Positions 34,374-44,328 are shown, counted from the first letter of the stretch. The stretch: DNA of 64,000 bases from JAXLRU01 sp046330935 (GCA_046330935.1 JAXLRU010000009.1:1-64000); one strand, 5' to 3'. Translations and numbers: made by a program. Notes: generated by a model from the sequence alone, not told the origin.

Positions 34374-35216
34374 TCAGCCCGGCCGACCCCGCACCGCAGC
34401 CCATCGCACCAGCTGCGCAGCCAGCTCGGCCGCGGAGGGGCGCCGGCCAGGATCGGGATCCAGGCAGCGCGTGAGCACGGGCGCGAGGCCGCCCCACGAG
34501 GGGCGCGGCGAGGGGTCGACGCCGAGCAGGCGCAGCGCGAACCCCGCGTCGGCCTCCCCGGGCCACCGGTGCAGAAGGGGCTCGCCCGTGAGGGCGTGCA
34601 CCAGCACGGCCGCGAGCGCGTAGACGTCCTCCGCCGCCGCCACATCAGCACCTCGCAGTGCCTCCGGCGCCGTGCAGGCGCTCAGCCTCAGCCGCGAGCG
34701 AGGTCCCGGTGGTCGACAGGCGTGCAGGCGGCCGAGCACCGGAGCCCCGTCCTCGTCGACGAACACGGCGTTCGGGTCGATCTCCCCGTGCACCAGCCCT
34801 GCGCCGTGCAACGCGACCAGGGCCGTGGCGAGCGCCGTGCCCCGGGCAGCGACCGCGGGGACGCCATGCGGGCCCGGCAACTCCGTCAGGGTCGCCGGGT
34901 ACCAGGGGGTCACGAGGGCACAACCGCCACCACGTCCGCCGGCCAGGAGCACCGGGGCGAGCCGCGCATGACGACCCACGGACGCCTCGACCGTGACGGC
35001 CGCGGCCAGTCGTTGTGCCCCGAGCTCGGCTCCCGAGCGAGGAGTCCGGACGGCGACGGGGCGGCGCGTCCGTGGCTCGGTCCCTCGTGCCACCACCAAG
35101 CAGGTGCCCTCGTGCACGACGTCGAGCTGCCAGCGCGACAGGTCGAGCGCGGGCCCGAGGTCGACCACACCGCGACGCCATCGCGACCGATCGGAGGAGA
35201 AACGACTCAGCCCCAC
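34374..35216 (-). CDS. protein pseudokinase (Ser/Thr kinase fold)
   Basis: A 280-residue kinase-fold protein without a membrane helix. The C-lobe is recognisable (CTAPEALRG for the APE motif, then EDVYALAAVLVHALTGEPLL), but catalytic motifs are lost. VAIK reads VAVR (Arg57), HRDxKPxN reads HGEIDPNA (Glu145, Asp147, Ala150), and DFG reads GRL (162-164). ATP-dependent phosphotransfer is very unlikely. Its GTG start overlaps the end of the upstream active-looking kinase by 10 nt, suggesting that it regulates or scaffolds that kinase. Convergent with the transglutaminase-fold gene, 48 nt apart. Confidence 0.82.
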   Translation of the reverse strand: MGLSRFSSDRSRWRRGVVDLGPALDLSRWQLDVVHEGTCLVVARGTEPRTRRPVAVRTPRSGAELGAQRLAAAVTVEASVGRHARLAPVLLAGGRGGGCALVTPWYPATLTELPGPHGVPAVAARGTALATALVALHGAGLVHGEIDPNAVFVDEDGAPVLGRLHACRPPGPRSRLRLSACTAPEALRGADVAAAEDVYALAAVLVHALTGEPLLHRWPGEADAGFALRLLGVDPSPRPSWGGLAPVLTRCLDPDPGRRPSAAELAAQLVRWAAVRGRPG

Positions 35217-36688
35217 GCGAGCACGATCCCGGCGACGGCCAGCACCACGGCGGCCACCACCCCGGCGACGAGCGCCCGCCGCGCGACGCCGGACATCACC
35301 CCGGGGGCCGCCTCGAGCGAGACGTCCTCCCGCCATGCCGGTTCACCGTCCAACAGCAGCGGGCGATCCTGGGTGACGGCGTGGAGATCGATCCCCGTGG
35401 GCAGCATGACGCTCGCGCCAAGCCCGCTCGGGGCCGCGCCGCCCGCCCCGGGCTCCGCCGCGAGGGGCTCGTCCTCGGCCACCGTGGCCATGGGGACGGC
35501 CACCGGGGCCACGGGGACGGCCGAGGGGGGATCGCCCACGGCTGCGTCCGGCTGCGCCGGCGTGGCCGACCGCTGCGGGTCGGCGACGGGGGCCGCCACC
35601 GCCGCCTGCGAGCTCCCGGGCGTCGACGGCGCCCCGACCTCTGTTCGTCGGTCGTCCGTGGGACCGGGGGCCGACGGCACCACCGCGCCGTCCGGTTGCC
35701 GGGACGCAGGCGCCGGCGGGACGACCGGCAGTCGCCGTCGCGTCCCCTGCCGTTGCGGTGGTGCCGACGGCGGCGACGCCGGTGGCGCTTCGGGCGGCGA
35801 GGCGAGTGGCCCCGACGGCGCGAACGCCGGGGATTGCCGCGTGGGCGGAGGCTGCAGCCCGTCGGGTCGGGTCGGACGTGAGCCTTCGCGGCCGATCGCG
35901 ATCGACCGGAGCGCGCGGATCAGCGCGGGACCGGACACGTCCCGCCTGCCCGGGTGCCGGTCGAGGTCCGAGGCGAGGCCACCTGCCAGCGGCGCGGGCA
36001 GGTGCCGGGCGAGCACCTCGGCCGGCCCTTCCCGCAGCGCCGTGGCCGCCACCTCGGCCCCGGCGAGCAGCGCCACGACGACGAGGGCGAACCCCCAGCG
36101 GTCCGCCCCGGGCCCGGCGGGACGGCCGGCGACGACCTCGGGAGCCGCCCAGCCCGGGGTCCAGCGCAGCCTCACGGTGCCCTCGGGCGTGGCCTCGTCG
36201 AGGTCGCACAGCAGCGCGGAGCCGTCGCGGCTCACGAGCAGATTGCCGGGCTTGACGTCGCCGTGGACGTACCCGAGGCGGTTCAGGCGTTCCAGCGCCG
36301 CGGCCACCGGCTCGAGGAGGTCGGCGACGGCACGGGGCGCCATGCCCACCCCCTGGTGGTGGACGAGGTCCGCGACGAGGTCGCTGACCACGGCGGGGTG
36401 CCAGGCGTGCACGAGGTAGCCGAACCCGTCGACCTCGCCGTGGGAGAGGACCGGGTTGGCACCGCCGAATCCCGCGAGGGCCGCGGCCAGCCGCACGGCC
36501 CGCTCGGCGGTCGAGGGGTGCACCAGCTTGATCATGAACTCGCCGCCCGCGGCGTCGAGGACCCGGTACCCCCTCCCGTGGGGGGACCGCGACACCTGCT
36601 CGGCCGAGGCGACCTCGGTGACGGCGTCCAGGAGGCGGCGGTCGGCCTCCACCTCGTCGCCCGACACCGCCGGATGCGTCCCGCTCAT
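35207..36688 (-). CDS. membrane-anchored protein kinase (Bud32/atypical-like catalytic motif)
   Basis: A 493-residue protein in three parts: kinase domain (about 1-275), a long Pro/Ala/Ser-rich linker (275-460) and one C-terminal membrane helix (about 468-491, ending LAVAGIVLAWG). Lys54 in FMIKLV is the likely ATP lysine. The catalytic loop is HGDVKPGN with Asp144, Lys146 and Asn149. The DFG position reads DLD with Asp162 kept, and APE is at 182-184. It therefore looks active, unlike the following pseudokinase. With the kinase at the N terminus, it should face the cytosol with a tail anchor. Its ATG overlaps the stop of the FHA-ATPase gene (ATGA). Confidence 0.87.
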   Translation of the reverse strand: MSGTHPAVSGDEVEADRRLLDAVTEVASAEQVSRSPHGRGYRVLDAAGGEFMIKLVHPSTAERAVRLAAALAGFGGANPVLSHGEVDGFGYLVHAWHPAVVSDLVADLVHHQGVGMAPRAVADLLEPVAAALERLNRLGYVHGDVKPGNLLVSRDGSALLCDLDEATPEGTVRLRWTPGWAAPEVVAGRPAGPGADRWGFALVVVALLAGAEVAATALREGPAEVLARHLPAPLAGGLASDLDRHPGRRDVSGPALIRALRSIAIGREGSRPTRPDGLQPPPTRQSPAFAPSGPLASPPEAPPASPPSAPPQRQGTRRRLPVVPPAPASRQPDGAVVPSAPGPTDDRRTEVGAPSTPGSSQAAVAAPVADPQRSATPAQPDAAVGDPPSAVPVAPVAVPMATVAEDEPLAAEPGAGGAAPSGLGASVMLPTGIDLHAVTQDRPLLLDGEPAWREDVSLEAAPGVMSGVARRALVAGVVAAVVLAVAGIVLAWG

Positions 36689-39600
36689 GCCTGCTCTCCG
36701 ACCAGGGGTACCTGCACGGGCCGCCACTCGCCGGCCTGCAGGACCACAGCGCGCCCGGGGACCCCGCGGCCGAGCAGTTCCCGTGGGACGGGCGTGCCCC
36801 ACGGCGTGCCCTCGTGGGGCGCCGAGGGCGACAGGAGCAGCGCAGCCCGCGAGCGCAGCAGCACCGCGACCAGTCCTCGGGGCGCGAGGACCGCCTCCGG
36901 TCCGACAGCGACGATCACCGGGACCCCGCGCCCGGCGAGGTCCACCAGCTCCGCCTCGAGCTCGCTGCCGAGCAGGCCCTCGGCGTCGTCGATCACGAAC
37001 GCCATCGGACGCCCTGCGCCGCCGTCGTGGCCGCTGTGGGCGGACGTGCCGACGGCCTGGGTGCCAGCGCCCGCGCCCGACAGGGGCGTGCGGCCGGCCC
37101 GCACCTGGGTGACGGAGAAGCCCGCATCCGCGAGCTGCGCGGCGAGGGTGACCAGAGCGCTGCTGCGCCCCGTCCCCCGGCCACCGACCACCACGAGGCC
37201 GGCGCCGGCGTCGAGGTGATGCGCCGCCAGCTCGTCGCCGCCCACGCCGACGAGGACGACCGGCTCACCCGCACCCGGCGACGCCGAGCCGGCGGCGGCC
37301 GGCAGGCGGCGGGCGTCGGCCAGCGGGACGCGAACGGGAAGCGGATCGACCCGCCACGGGCGATGCCGTGCCTGCGCGTCGCCCACCACCGAGGCGTCCA
37401 CCAGTTCGCGCAGGTGCTGCACCTGCGCCGCGGCCGAAGGGTCCCCACCGACGACGGCCACCTGGAGTTCCACGGCCGTGTCCCGGGCGTACGCCCGGCC
37501 GGGCGGGATCTCCAGGGGCAGCGCCCCGGGCCGGATGCCGGCCAGCCGGTAGTCCTCGCGGTCGGTCTGACGCAGGAGCAGCGTGTGCCGGAACAGGCCC
37601 GCCACCCTCTCGGTCAGCAGGCTGCGATCGCCGGTGACGACGAGCAGGTACCCCACCGCAGCCCCTTCCCGGAGCAGCCGGCCGAGGGCCTCGCGTGCCA
37701 CCTGGGCGTCCTCGGGGCCCAGGGCCGCGACGAGCCCCTCCCACCGGTCCACGACGATCACGCACGCGGGCAGGTCGCCGCAGGGGGACCCCTCGCCCAG
37801 GGCGCAGGCCCTCAACTCGCCGAGGTCACCGTGCCCGTGGGCGGACAACGCCCGCTGGCGGCGTTCCAGGTCGGTGACCGCGCGCCTCAGCAGCCGGACG
37901 GCCCGACCCGCCTCGTGCCCCTCGACCACGGCCCCGCAGTGCGGCAGCCCGCGCGCGACGGCGAGACCGCCGCCGCCGGCGTCGATGACGTGCAGGTGGA
38001 CGTCGTCGGCGGACTGCCGGGCGATCTCCGCCACCACGGTCCTCGCCAGCGTGCTGCGACCCGACCGCGACGACCCCACCACGGCGAGGTGCTCCCCCGC
38101 CGACCACGAGATCCCCCAGGCGCCCTGGTGCTGGGCCTCGGGCCGGTCGAGGAGTCCGATCCGCAGCAGGCGCGGGTCGTCGGCGGGGGGCACCTGGGTG
38201 AGGCCGAGCCGCTCCGGAAGGGGAGGAAGCCACGGTGCGGGCACCTTCACCAGACCCTGTCGCAGCGCCGCCTGCGAGCACGAGGCCACCCAGGCGGACA
38301 GATCGGTCGGCCCGAGGGCGCGCGCGGGCGCGACCGGCGCGAGCGGCTCGCCCAGCCCGGACCACTCCAGCCGGTGTACGCGGACCGGCGAACCGAGCCC
38401 CGCCGCCCCCGGGGCGGGCACCGCCACGCGGGCGGTCTGGAACGACCGCGGCGGGCCGCCCCCCGCCACCGCCACGAGCCCCCGGCCCGGCGTCCGAGGG
38501 CTGATCGACGCCGCGTCCGGCACGCCGAGCACCTCCAGGGAGTTCTCGCGATCCGCCGTCCGCAGCCCCACGCGCAGGGACACGTTCGCCTGCATCTCCG
38601 CGGAGATGACCCCGGTGGGGCGCTGCGTCGCCAGCACGAGGTGCACCCCGAGCGAACGGCCCACCCGCGCCACCCGGATCAGGCCGGTGACGAAGTCGGG
38701 CAGGTCGACGGCGAGCTCGGCGAACTCGTCGACGACGATCACGAGACGGGGCAGCGCTCCGGCCGCCGCGGCCGGATCCTGCGCCCAGGCCGTGGCGAGG
38801 TCCTTGGCACCCAGGCCGGCGAGGAACCGCTCCCGGCGCTCGATCTCGGCCTGGAGGCTGGCCAGGGCGCGCTCGGTACCGCGGTGGTCCAGGTTGGTCA
38901 CGAGTCCGACGGTGTGCGGCAGGTCCGCGCACTCGGCGAACGCCGAGGCCCCCTTGTAGTCGACCAGGACGAAGGCGAGGGCGTCGGGGGGCGCCTGCAG
39001 GGCGAGGCTCGTCACCAGCGTCTGGAGGAACTCCGACTTGCCGGAACCGGTGGTCCCGGCCACGAGCACGTGCGGCCCCTCGGCCACGAGGTCGAGGGTC
39101 AGCGGTCCGTCGGCGCCCACGCCCACGGTGGCGCGCGCCCGGGGGCCCGCCGCCACCCACGCGGCCCGTACGGCGTCCACGTCGCAGGGGTCGATGCCGA
39201 CGACGTCGGCCAGGCGCGCCGTCGCCGGCAGGCGCCTCGGGTCCCCGTCACCGCCGATGTGCTCGACCGGTGCCAGCGCCCGGGCGCACTCCAGCGCGAC
39301 GTCCGCCCCCACCCCGTCGGGGACGACGTCCTCGACGTCCTCGTGCCCCCGGTGCTGCCAGTTCGCGCGCCCCGGACCCGTGAGGATGACCTGCGCTCCG
39401 GCCTCCTCCGGCAACCGCACGCGCTCGCTGTCCAGGCAGACCGCGTGCACCCCCACGGCGGGCCCGTCGCGCAGCACGAGGGCCATGCCGGGCAGGGCGC
39501 GCAGCTCCCGCGCGCCGTCCACGACGAGCACGAGTTCGGGACCGGACCAGGCGCGCCCCGAGCGCCCCAGTTCGGCGCGACGCCGCTCGACCTCGGCGGC

Positions 39601-40950
39601 GACCTCCCGCACGCGAGCGGCCCGCGTGCGGGGTGTCGTGCCGAGCGACACCGCCGGTCCGGCAGGGTCCTCGGGACGGACGTGCGGCGCCCACGACACC
39701 CAACCCCAGTCGGCGTCGGCGTCGTCGGGGCATACGACCACCAGGCGAAGGTCGCGGGGGCTGCGCAGCGCGAGCAGCTGCACCGCGACCCAGCGGCCGA
39801 GGTCCAGCACCTCCTCGCGCGGACCGGCCACGCCGAGGACGCCCGCCTCCCGGAGGTCGACGTGCAGCGGCACCGGAGCGGCCACGGGGGGCCGGACCGG
39901 CTGTTCGGGGCCGAGGAAGGTCGCCGACACTCCCCGCCGGCACACCCCCACCCGCACGTGGAGGGCGTCGGAGTCCTCCCCGCGCCGCTCCCAGAGCCGG
40001 GCCCGGCGGCGGGTGCAGACGTCGTGCAGCGTCGCCGGGTCGGGCAGCTGGCGGCGCGCCGCCTGACGCTCCTGCTCGGCCGCCGCCGCGACCTCGGCGT
40101 GAGCCTCGTCGCGGGAGCGCCGCCACTCCAGCCGGGCCCGGGCCAGGCGCCGCCGCGCGGCGCGGCGCTGCCCCAGGTGCCCCGCCGCCAGCACCACCGG
40201 CGACGTGAGCGCGGTGAGCAGCATGAGCGGGGCGTGCATGACGGAGGCGGAGACCACGGCGATGAGCGCAGGCCCGAGGGCCATCGCCCAGGGCAGGCCC
40301 GTCGGGTCGGCGGCCACCGGCGGCGCGGCGGGGGCGGCGATGCGGGGTTCACGACGGTGGGAACGGATGCGCGCGGGCCGGTTGAACTCGACCACGCCAC
40401 CGTCCCGGACGCTGACGTCACCGTCGTCGGGACTCTGCTCGGCCAGGCCCACCAGCGTGGACCCGAGCTGGATCACGGCCTGCGACCCGACGACCGCGGC
40501 GCCGGCGGCCGGGACCGGGGCGCCCTCGAGGGCCACCGGCCGCCCGTCCACCGGTTGCACCCACAGGGTGCCGTCGGGCCGCCGGCCCAGCCGGGCGTGC
40601 CACCGGGACACGCTCGGGTCGGCGAGGACGACGTCGTTGCCGGGGTCGCGGCCGATGCCGATCGACCAGGACGGCGCCTCGGGCAGCGGCCAGCGCCGGC
40701 CCGCGAGTCGCCCGCCACGGCCCACCAGGACGGGGGCGTGCGAGGGGTCAGGCTCCTCCTCGACGGCCACGCTGCCGGATGCCGGCGCCGCGTGCGCCAA
40801 CGGCGCCTCGCCGTCGATGGCGGCGAAGGGCGCGGGCAGCGGCCCGTGCACGGCCTCCAGCTCGTCGCGGACCCGCCACCACGGGGTGTCGGGCTCGGCC
40901 TCCACCAGCACGTCGGCGCCTGCCCCGGCAAGGCCCCACCACCACCGCAT
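36685..40950 (-). CDS. FHA domain FtsK/SpoIIIE ATPase (EssC/EccC-like)
   Basis: A 1421-residue membrane ATPase. An N-terminal ubiquitin-like/FHA region (FHA motif IGRDPGNDVVLADPSVSRWHARL split around residues 98-121) is followed by two membrane helices (219-257) and three P-loop domains. D1 is complete: Walker A GTTGSGKS (632-639), Walker B VIVVDEFAEL with Asp741-Glu742. D2 has GSSRSGRS (959-966) and D3 has GGRGTGRS (1256-1263), where the P-loop Lys is Arg in both. FHA, two helices and D1-D3 is the architecture of type VII secretion EssC, but no WXG100, EccB, EccD or mycosin gene is in the window. FHA suggests reading of phosphothreonine made by the adjacent kinase. First gene of a coupled three-gene operon. 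Confidence 0.9.
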   Translation of the reverse strand: MRWWWGLAGAGADVLVEAEPDTPWWRVRDELEAVHGPLPAPFAAIDGEAPLAHAAPASGSVAVEEEPDPSHAPVLVGRGGRLAGRRWPLPEAPSWSIGIGRDPGNDVVLADPSVSRWHARLGRRPDGTLWVQPVDGRPVALEGAPVPAAGAAVVGSQAVIQLGSTLVGLAEQSPDDGDVSVRDGGVVEFNRPARIRSHRREPRIAAPAAPPVAADPTGLPWAMALGPALIAVVSASVMHAPLMLLTALTSPVVLAAGHLGQRRAARRRLARARLEWRRSRDEAHAEVAAAAEQERQAARRQLPDPATLHDVCTRRRARLWERRGEDSDALHVRVGVCRRGVSATFLGPEQPVRPPVAAPVPLHVDLREAGVLGVAGPREEVLDLGRWVAVQLLALRSPRDLRLVVVCPDDADADWGWVSWAPHVRPEDPAGPAVSLGTTPRTRAARVREVAAEVERRRAELGRSGRAWSGPELVLVVDGARELRALPGMALVLRDGPAVGVHAVCLDSERVRLPEEAGAQVILTGPGRANWQHRGHEDVEDVVPDGVGADVALECARALAPVEHIGGDGDPRRLPATARLADVVGIDPCDVDAVRAAWVAAGPRARATVGVGADGPLTLDLVAEGPHVLVAGTTGSGKSEFLQTLVTSLALQAPPDALAFVLVDYKGASAFAECADLPHTVGLVTNLDHRGTERALASLQAEIERRERFLAGLGAKDLATAWAQDPAAAAGALPRLVIVVDEFAELAVDLPDFVTGLIRVARVGRSLGVHLVLATQRPTGVISAEMQANVSLRVGLRTADRENSLEVLGVPDAASISPRTPGRGLVAVAGGGPPRSFQTARVAVPAPGAAGLGSPVRVHRLEWSGLGEPLAPVAPARALGPTDLSAWVASCSQAALRQGLVKVPAPWLPPLPERLGLTQVPPADDPRLLRIGLLDRPEAQHQGAWGISWSAGEHLAVVGSSRSGRSTLARTVVAEIARQSADDVHLHVIDAGGGGLAVARGLPHCGAVVEGHEAGRAVRLLRRAVTDLERRQRALSAHGHGDLGELRACALGEGSPCGDLPACVIVVDRWEGLVAALGPEDAQVAREALGRLLREGAAVGYLLVVTGDRSLLTERVAGLFRHTLLLRQTDREDYRLAGIRPGALPLEIPPGRAYARDTAVELQVAVVGGDPSAAAQVQHLRELVDASVVGDAQARHRPWRVDPLPVRVPLADARRLPAAAGSASPGAGEPVVLVGVGGDELAAHHLDAGAGLVVVGGRGTGRSSALVTLAAQLADAGFSVTQVRAGRTPLSGAGAGTQAVGTSAHSGHDGGAGRPMAFVIDDAEGLLGSELEAELVDLAGRGVPVIVAVGPEAVLAPRGLVAVLLRSRAALLLSPSAPHEGTPWGTPVPRELLGRGVPGRAVVLQAGEWRPVQVPLVGEQA

Positions 40951-41114
40951 CGAGCCCCCGGACCCCTCGTGCCGACACCGGCTGCCTGTGGGCCGCCGTC
41001 GGCGTCCCCTCCTTGCGGGGCCTATCCTCCCAGCCGTGGCGCCCCGCGGGAGTCGCCCTGTGGGTAACCGCGGCGAGGGCGGCGCGGACGGCGAGGGGAC
41101 GTCGGACGGGAGCT

Positions 41115-44100
41115 GTGGTGGAGGTCGGGCAGACGGCGCGGCAGCGTCCGGGTGGGCGCGACGGCGTCGTCCTGGCGGCCTCGGCCGTGCTGGTGCTGGT
41201 GGTCGCCCTGCTCGGGGCCGTCCACGCCCAGCCGCCCAGCGGCCGCACGTTCTCGCTCGTCACCGGGTCCGTCTACGTCGACGACGACCGCGCGCCCGTG
41301 GCGGTCGACCTCGCCCGGGGGCGGCCACCGTCCGGCTGGTCGAGGCGGACCGGCTGGTGGCGGCCACCTCCACGACGGACGTCGCGGTCGTCCCGCTCGA
41401 GGCGGGCACGCTGCTGCTCGACCGGCGCGGCGGGGCACTGAACCTGCTGGACCGCAGCGGGCTGCCGGTGCGCTCGGACGGCGGCGTCAAGCTCCCGGCC
41501 GCGCGGGGCGGGGCAGTCACCCGCGCGCTGGCGGCGGGCGACCTCGCCTACGTCCTGCGCTCCGCGGCCTCCTCCACCGACGTCTTCCTGGTCGGTCGGT
41601 CGACCTTCGCCTCCGGCGGCGCGCAGGCGCTCCCCCGCGGCGTCACGGCGCTGCCCTCAGCGGTCGCCGAAGGGCGGGGGGACGCCGCGGTGTCGGGCAC
41701 CGACCTGTGGGTGCTGACCGGCACGGGCGCGCGGCGCGGCATCCGCGCAGTGCGCGCCCCCACGGGTTCCGGGCAGGCCGACCGGCGGCTGGAGGTGACC
41801 CCCTGGGGGGAGGTCCTCGCACCGGCCGCGGTGGTGGCGTCGGAGGGGGCGGGTCCGGTCGTGCTCAGTCGCACCGGGGTGTCCCTGCTCGGCGGCCGGG
41901 AGCGGCGCGACGTCCCGGCGGCGTGGTCGGGCGACGTCGACGCCGTGCTGCCCGCCTCGGGCGGGCAGGGCGCGGGGTTCCTCGTCCACCGTCGCGGCGG
42001 GGGCTGGTCGCTCGCCGTCGTGGACCCGGGGTCGGGGAGCGCGACGCTGTCACCACCCGTGAGCGCCTGGGGCGAGGCGGACCGTCCCGCGCCACCGGTG
42101 CGAGCCGGCGGGCACTGGTGGACCGTGACCACGCGGGCCGAGCGCCCCGGGACGGCACAGGTGTGGCGGGTGGAACCGGACGGGCGCGCCGTCGCCGCTC
42201 CGGGGGCCGCCGAGTACCCCCTCATCCGCCGCGACGGCCGTGCGGTCGAGGCGGGCGACCTGTCCGACGTCGTGCTCACCGCCCGTCAGGACCGCGTGCT
42301 GGTCAACAGCCGCAGCCACGTCAGGGCGCTCACCCTGTTCGCGGACGGCGGGCGCGCGCCGGCGGTGATCGAGAAGGCGAGCGCGGTGTCCCTGGACGCC
42401 GCCGGGCAGGCGGCGGCCCTGATCGCACCGTCGGCACCAGGCCCGGGCCCCTCGGCGCCGGCGGGGAAGCCGTCGACGGCCCCCACGAGGGCTCCTGTCT
42501 CCCCCGCTCCCGCGATGCAGGTGGTGGACTCCCGGCGGCGCTGCCGCGACTCGGCGCAGGTGCCGCACGTCCCCACGATCACTGCGGCGCGCACCACGTC
42601 CCGCACGCTCACCCTGCGGTGGGCCTACCCGGTGCTGGACCCCGCCGACTGCCTGCCCTCGAGCTACCTGGTGCAGGTGCGTCCCGAGGCCGGGCCCGCG
42701 GCGACCCCGGGCGACGTGAGGGTCCAGGGGCAGACCGGGGTGGTGGTGGCGGGGCTGTTCCCCGCCACGGGCTACCGGGTCGTAGTGACGGCTCTCCTCG
42801 GCGCCCGATCCACCGCCTCGGCGCCGGTGCGCGTCACCACCGGCCCCGAGGGCCCCGCGCGGCCCGCGACGGTGACCGTCCGCGCGGCCGGGCGTGAGGG
42901 GTGGCGTGTGGAGTGGACGTCGTGCGGAGGGCGGCCCGACTGCGTGCCCAGCGACGCGTGGACGGTGACCCCCAGCTGGTGTGACGGGGCCGGGGTCTCG
43001 GCGATGCCGGAACCCGTCGTGGTAGCGGGTGACCCGTCGTCGTCACGGTTCAGCACCGTCTACCCCGTGCCCGCGTCGATGCTGGGCCGTTCGCTGACGT
43101 TCTCCGTGTCCGGCGCGGCCCCGACGGGTGAGGCGGGTGACGCCGGGAGGTCCGCCTGCGTCGCCTCGTGGGCGGCGCCCGACGTGTCCGGCATGACGCT
43201 CACGGCGTCGGCCCCCGGCATCAGCGCCGACGCCTCCGGGACCTCGTCCACGACGCTGACCCTCGACCTGGGGCCGGGCGGGGAGTCCGCGGCCGGCGGT
43301 CGCGGGGCGATGGTCCGGTTCGAACTGCTGCGTCGTTCACGGGTCGTGGCCCGCAGTGCCTGGGGTCGCGACCTGCAGGTGAGCCTCGACGGCCTGCAGC
43401 CGGGGCTCGGCTACGAGGCACGTGCCCTGATCAGCCCGCCGGGGCACCCGGAGGTCGTGGCCACGCTCGGGCCGGTGCCGGTCGAGCGTGCCCGTGCCGC
43501 ATGGCCGGCGCTGCAGCTGCAGGCGTGGACGACGCCCGAGGCGCCCGGCGTCGAGAGGCTGCGGCTGCGCTGGCAGGGGCTGTCCTCACGGCAGGCGCGA
43601 GGCCAGCGCTTCCGCCTGGTCGACAGCTCGCTGATCTGCGGCAACGCGGTGATGCCGCTGGTCGGGGAGGACGTCGATCCGGGGCAGGAGCTCTCCTTCC
43701 GGGTCGACACCACCACCTTCCACGGCACCTGTGCCGTCGAGGGCAGCCTCGGGCAGGTGGGTGGCGACGACGGGAACGTGTTCGGTCCCTCCCCGGTGTC
43801 CGCCCCCGCCCGCTCCGGGCCGGTGACCCTCGCGGTGCCGGACTTCCCGGGCCTGAGCGCCTCCGACCTCCTCGCCCGCTGGGCGCCCGTGACGTCACCG
43901 ACCGCGCCGGAGCAGCCCTCGCTGTCGGTGGAGTACCGGGGGCAGGACCCCCTGCTGTCGGCCCATCCCGGGCAGTGGCGGGTCGAGGTGAGCAGGGACG
44001 GCGGCCGCTCCTACGACTGCGGGACGGTCACCGCCGCACCTGCCGTCGTCGTGCCGGTCCAGCCGCGCTGCCTGAGCGCCTCGGGGACGCCGGCGTGGCG

Positions 44101-44218
44101 GGTGCGGGTGGTCGTGGACTGGTTCGGGACGGCGCAGCCGGCGGTCGGGCCCGTCACGGTGGCGGGGACGCCGCCCTCGCCCTCCCCCTCACCGTCGCCG
44201 TCCGCCTCGTCGGGCTGA
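41115..44218 (+). CDS. large exported beta-propeller/fibronectin type III protein, interrupted by a -1 frameshift
   Basis: About 1034 residues if one frameshift is corrected. GTG start with GGGAG upstream. The N-terminal membrane helix (VVLAASAVLVLVVALLGAVHA) is followed by a region with repeated short beta strands (propeller-like, to about residue 430), a Pro/Ser/Ala linker, FN3-like units (QTGVVVAGLFPATGYRVVVTALLG; VSLDGLQPGLGYEARALI) with several Cys pairs, and a Pro-Ser tail. The reading frame shifts in the G5 run at 41317-41321. Upstream sequence (GSVYVDDDRAPVAVDLARG) and downstream sequence (AATVRLVEADRLVAATSTT) join smoothly only if one G is added. It could be a sequencing error, phase variation or true inactivation. 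Divergent from the FHA-ATPase. Confidence 0.75.
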
Positions 44219-44288
44219 CGAGCGGTTCAGCAGGCGTGCCCGGGTCCGCGAGGGCCGTGAGCAGGTCGGCGCGCGAAGGGGCGAGAAC

Positions 44289-44326
44289 GCCGAAGGCCGG
44301 CCCCCCAGAGGGGGCCGGCCTTCGGC
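44289..44326. terminator. bidirectional terminator between the FN3 gene and tRNA-Val
   Basis: A perfect 17-bp GC-rich stem (44289-44305 with 44310-44326) and a CAGA loop. It lies between the convergent FN3 gene (plus) and tRNA-Val(CAC) (minus), 2 nt from the tRNA 3' CCA. Confidence 0.75.
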
Positions 44327-44328
44327 GA

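Noticed and set aside
36814..41067. A 1417-codon open frame on the plus strand
   Set aside because: Antisense to the FHA-FtsK ATPase, which has clear motifs in its own frame. The antisense product has no recognisable domain.
29969..44218. A canonical type VII secretion (ESX) locus
   Set aside because: Only an EssC/EccC-like ATPase is present. WXG100, EccB, EccD, EccE and mycosin genes are absent from the window.
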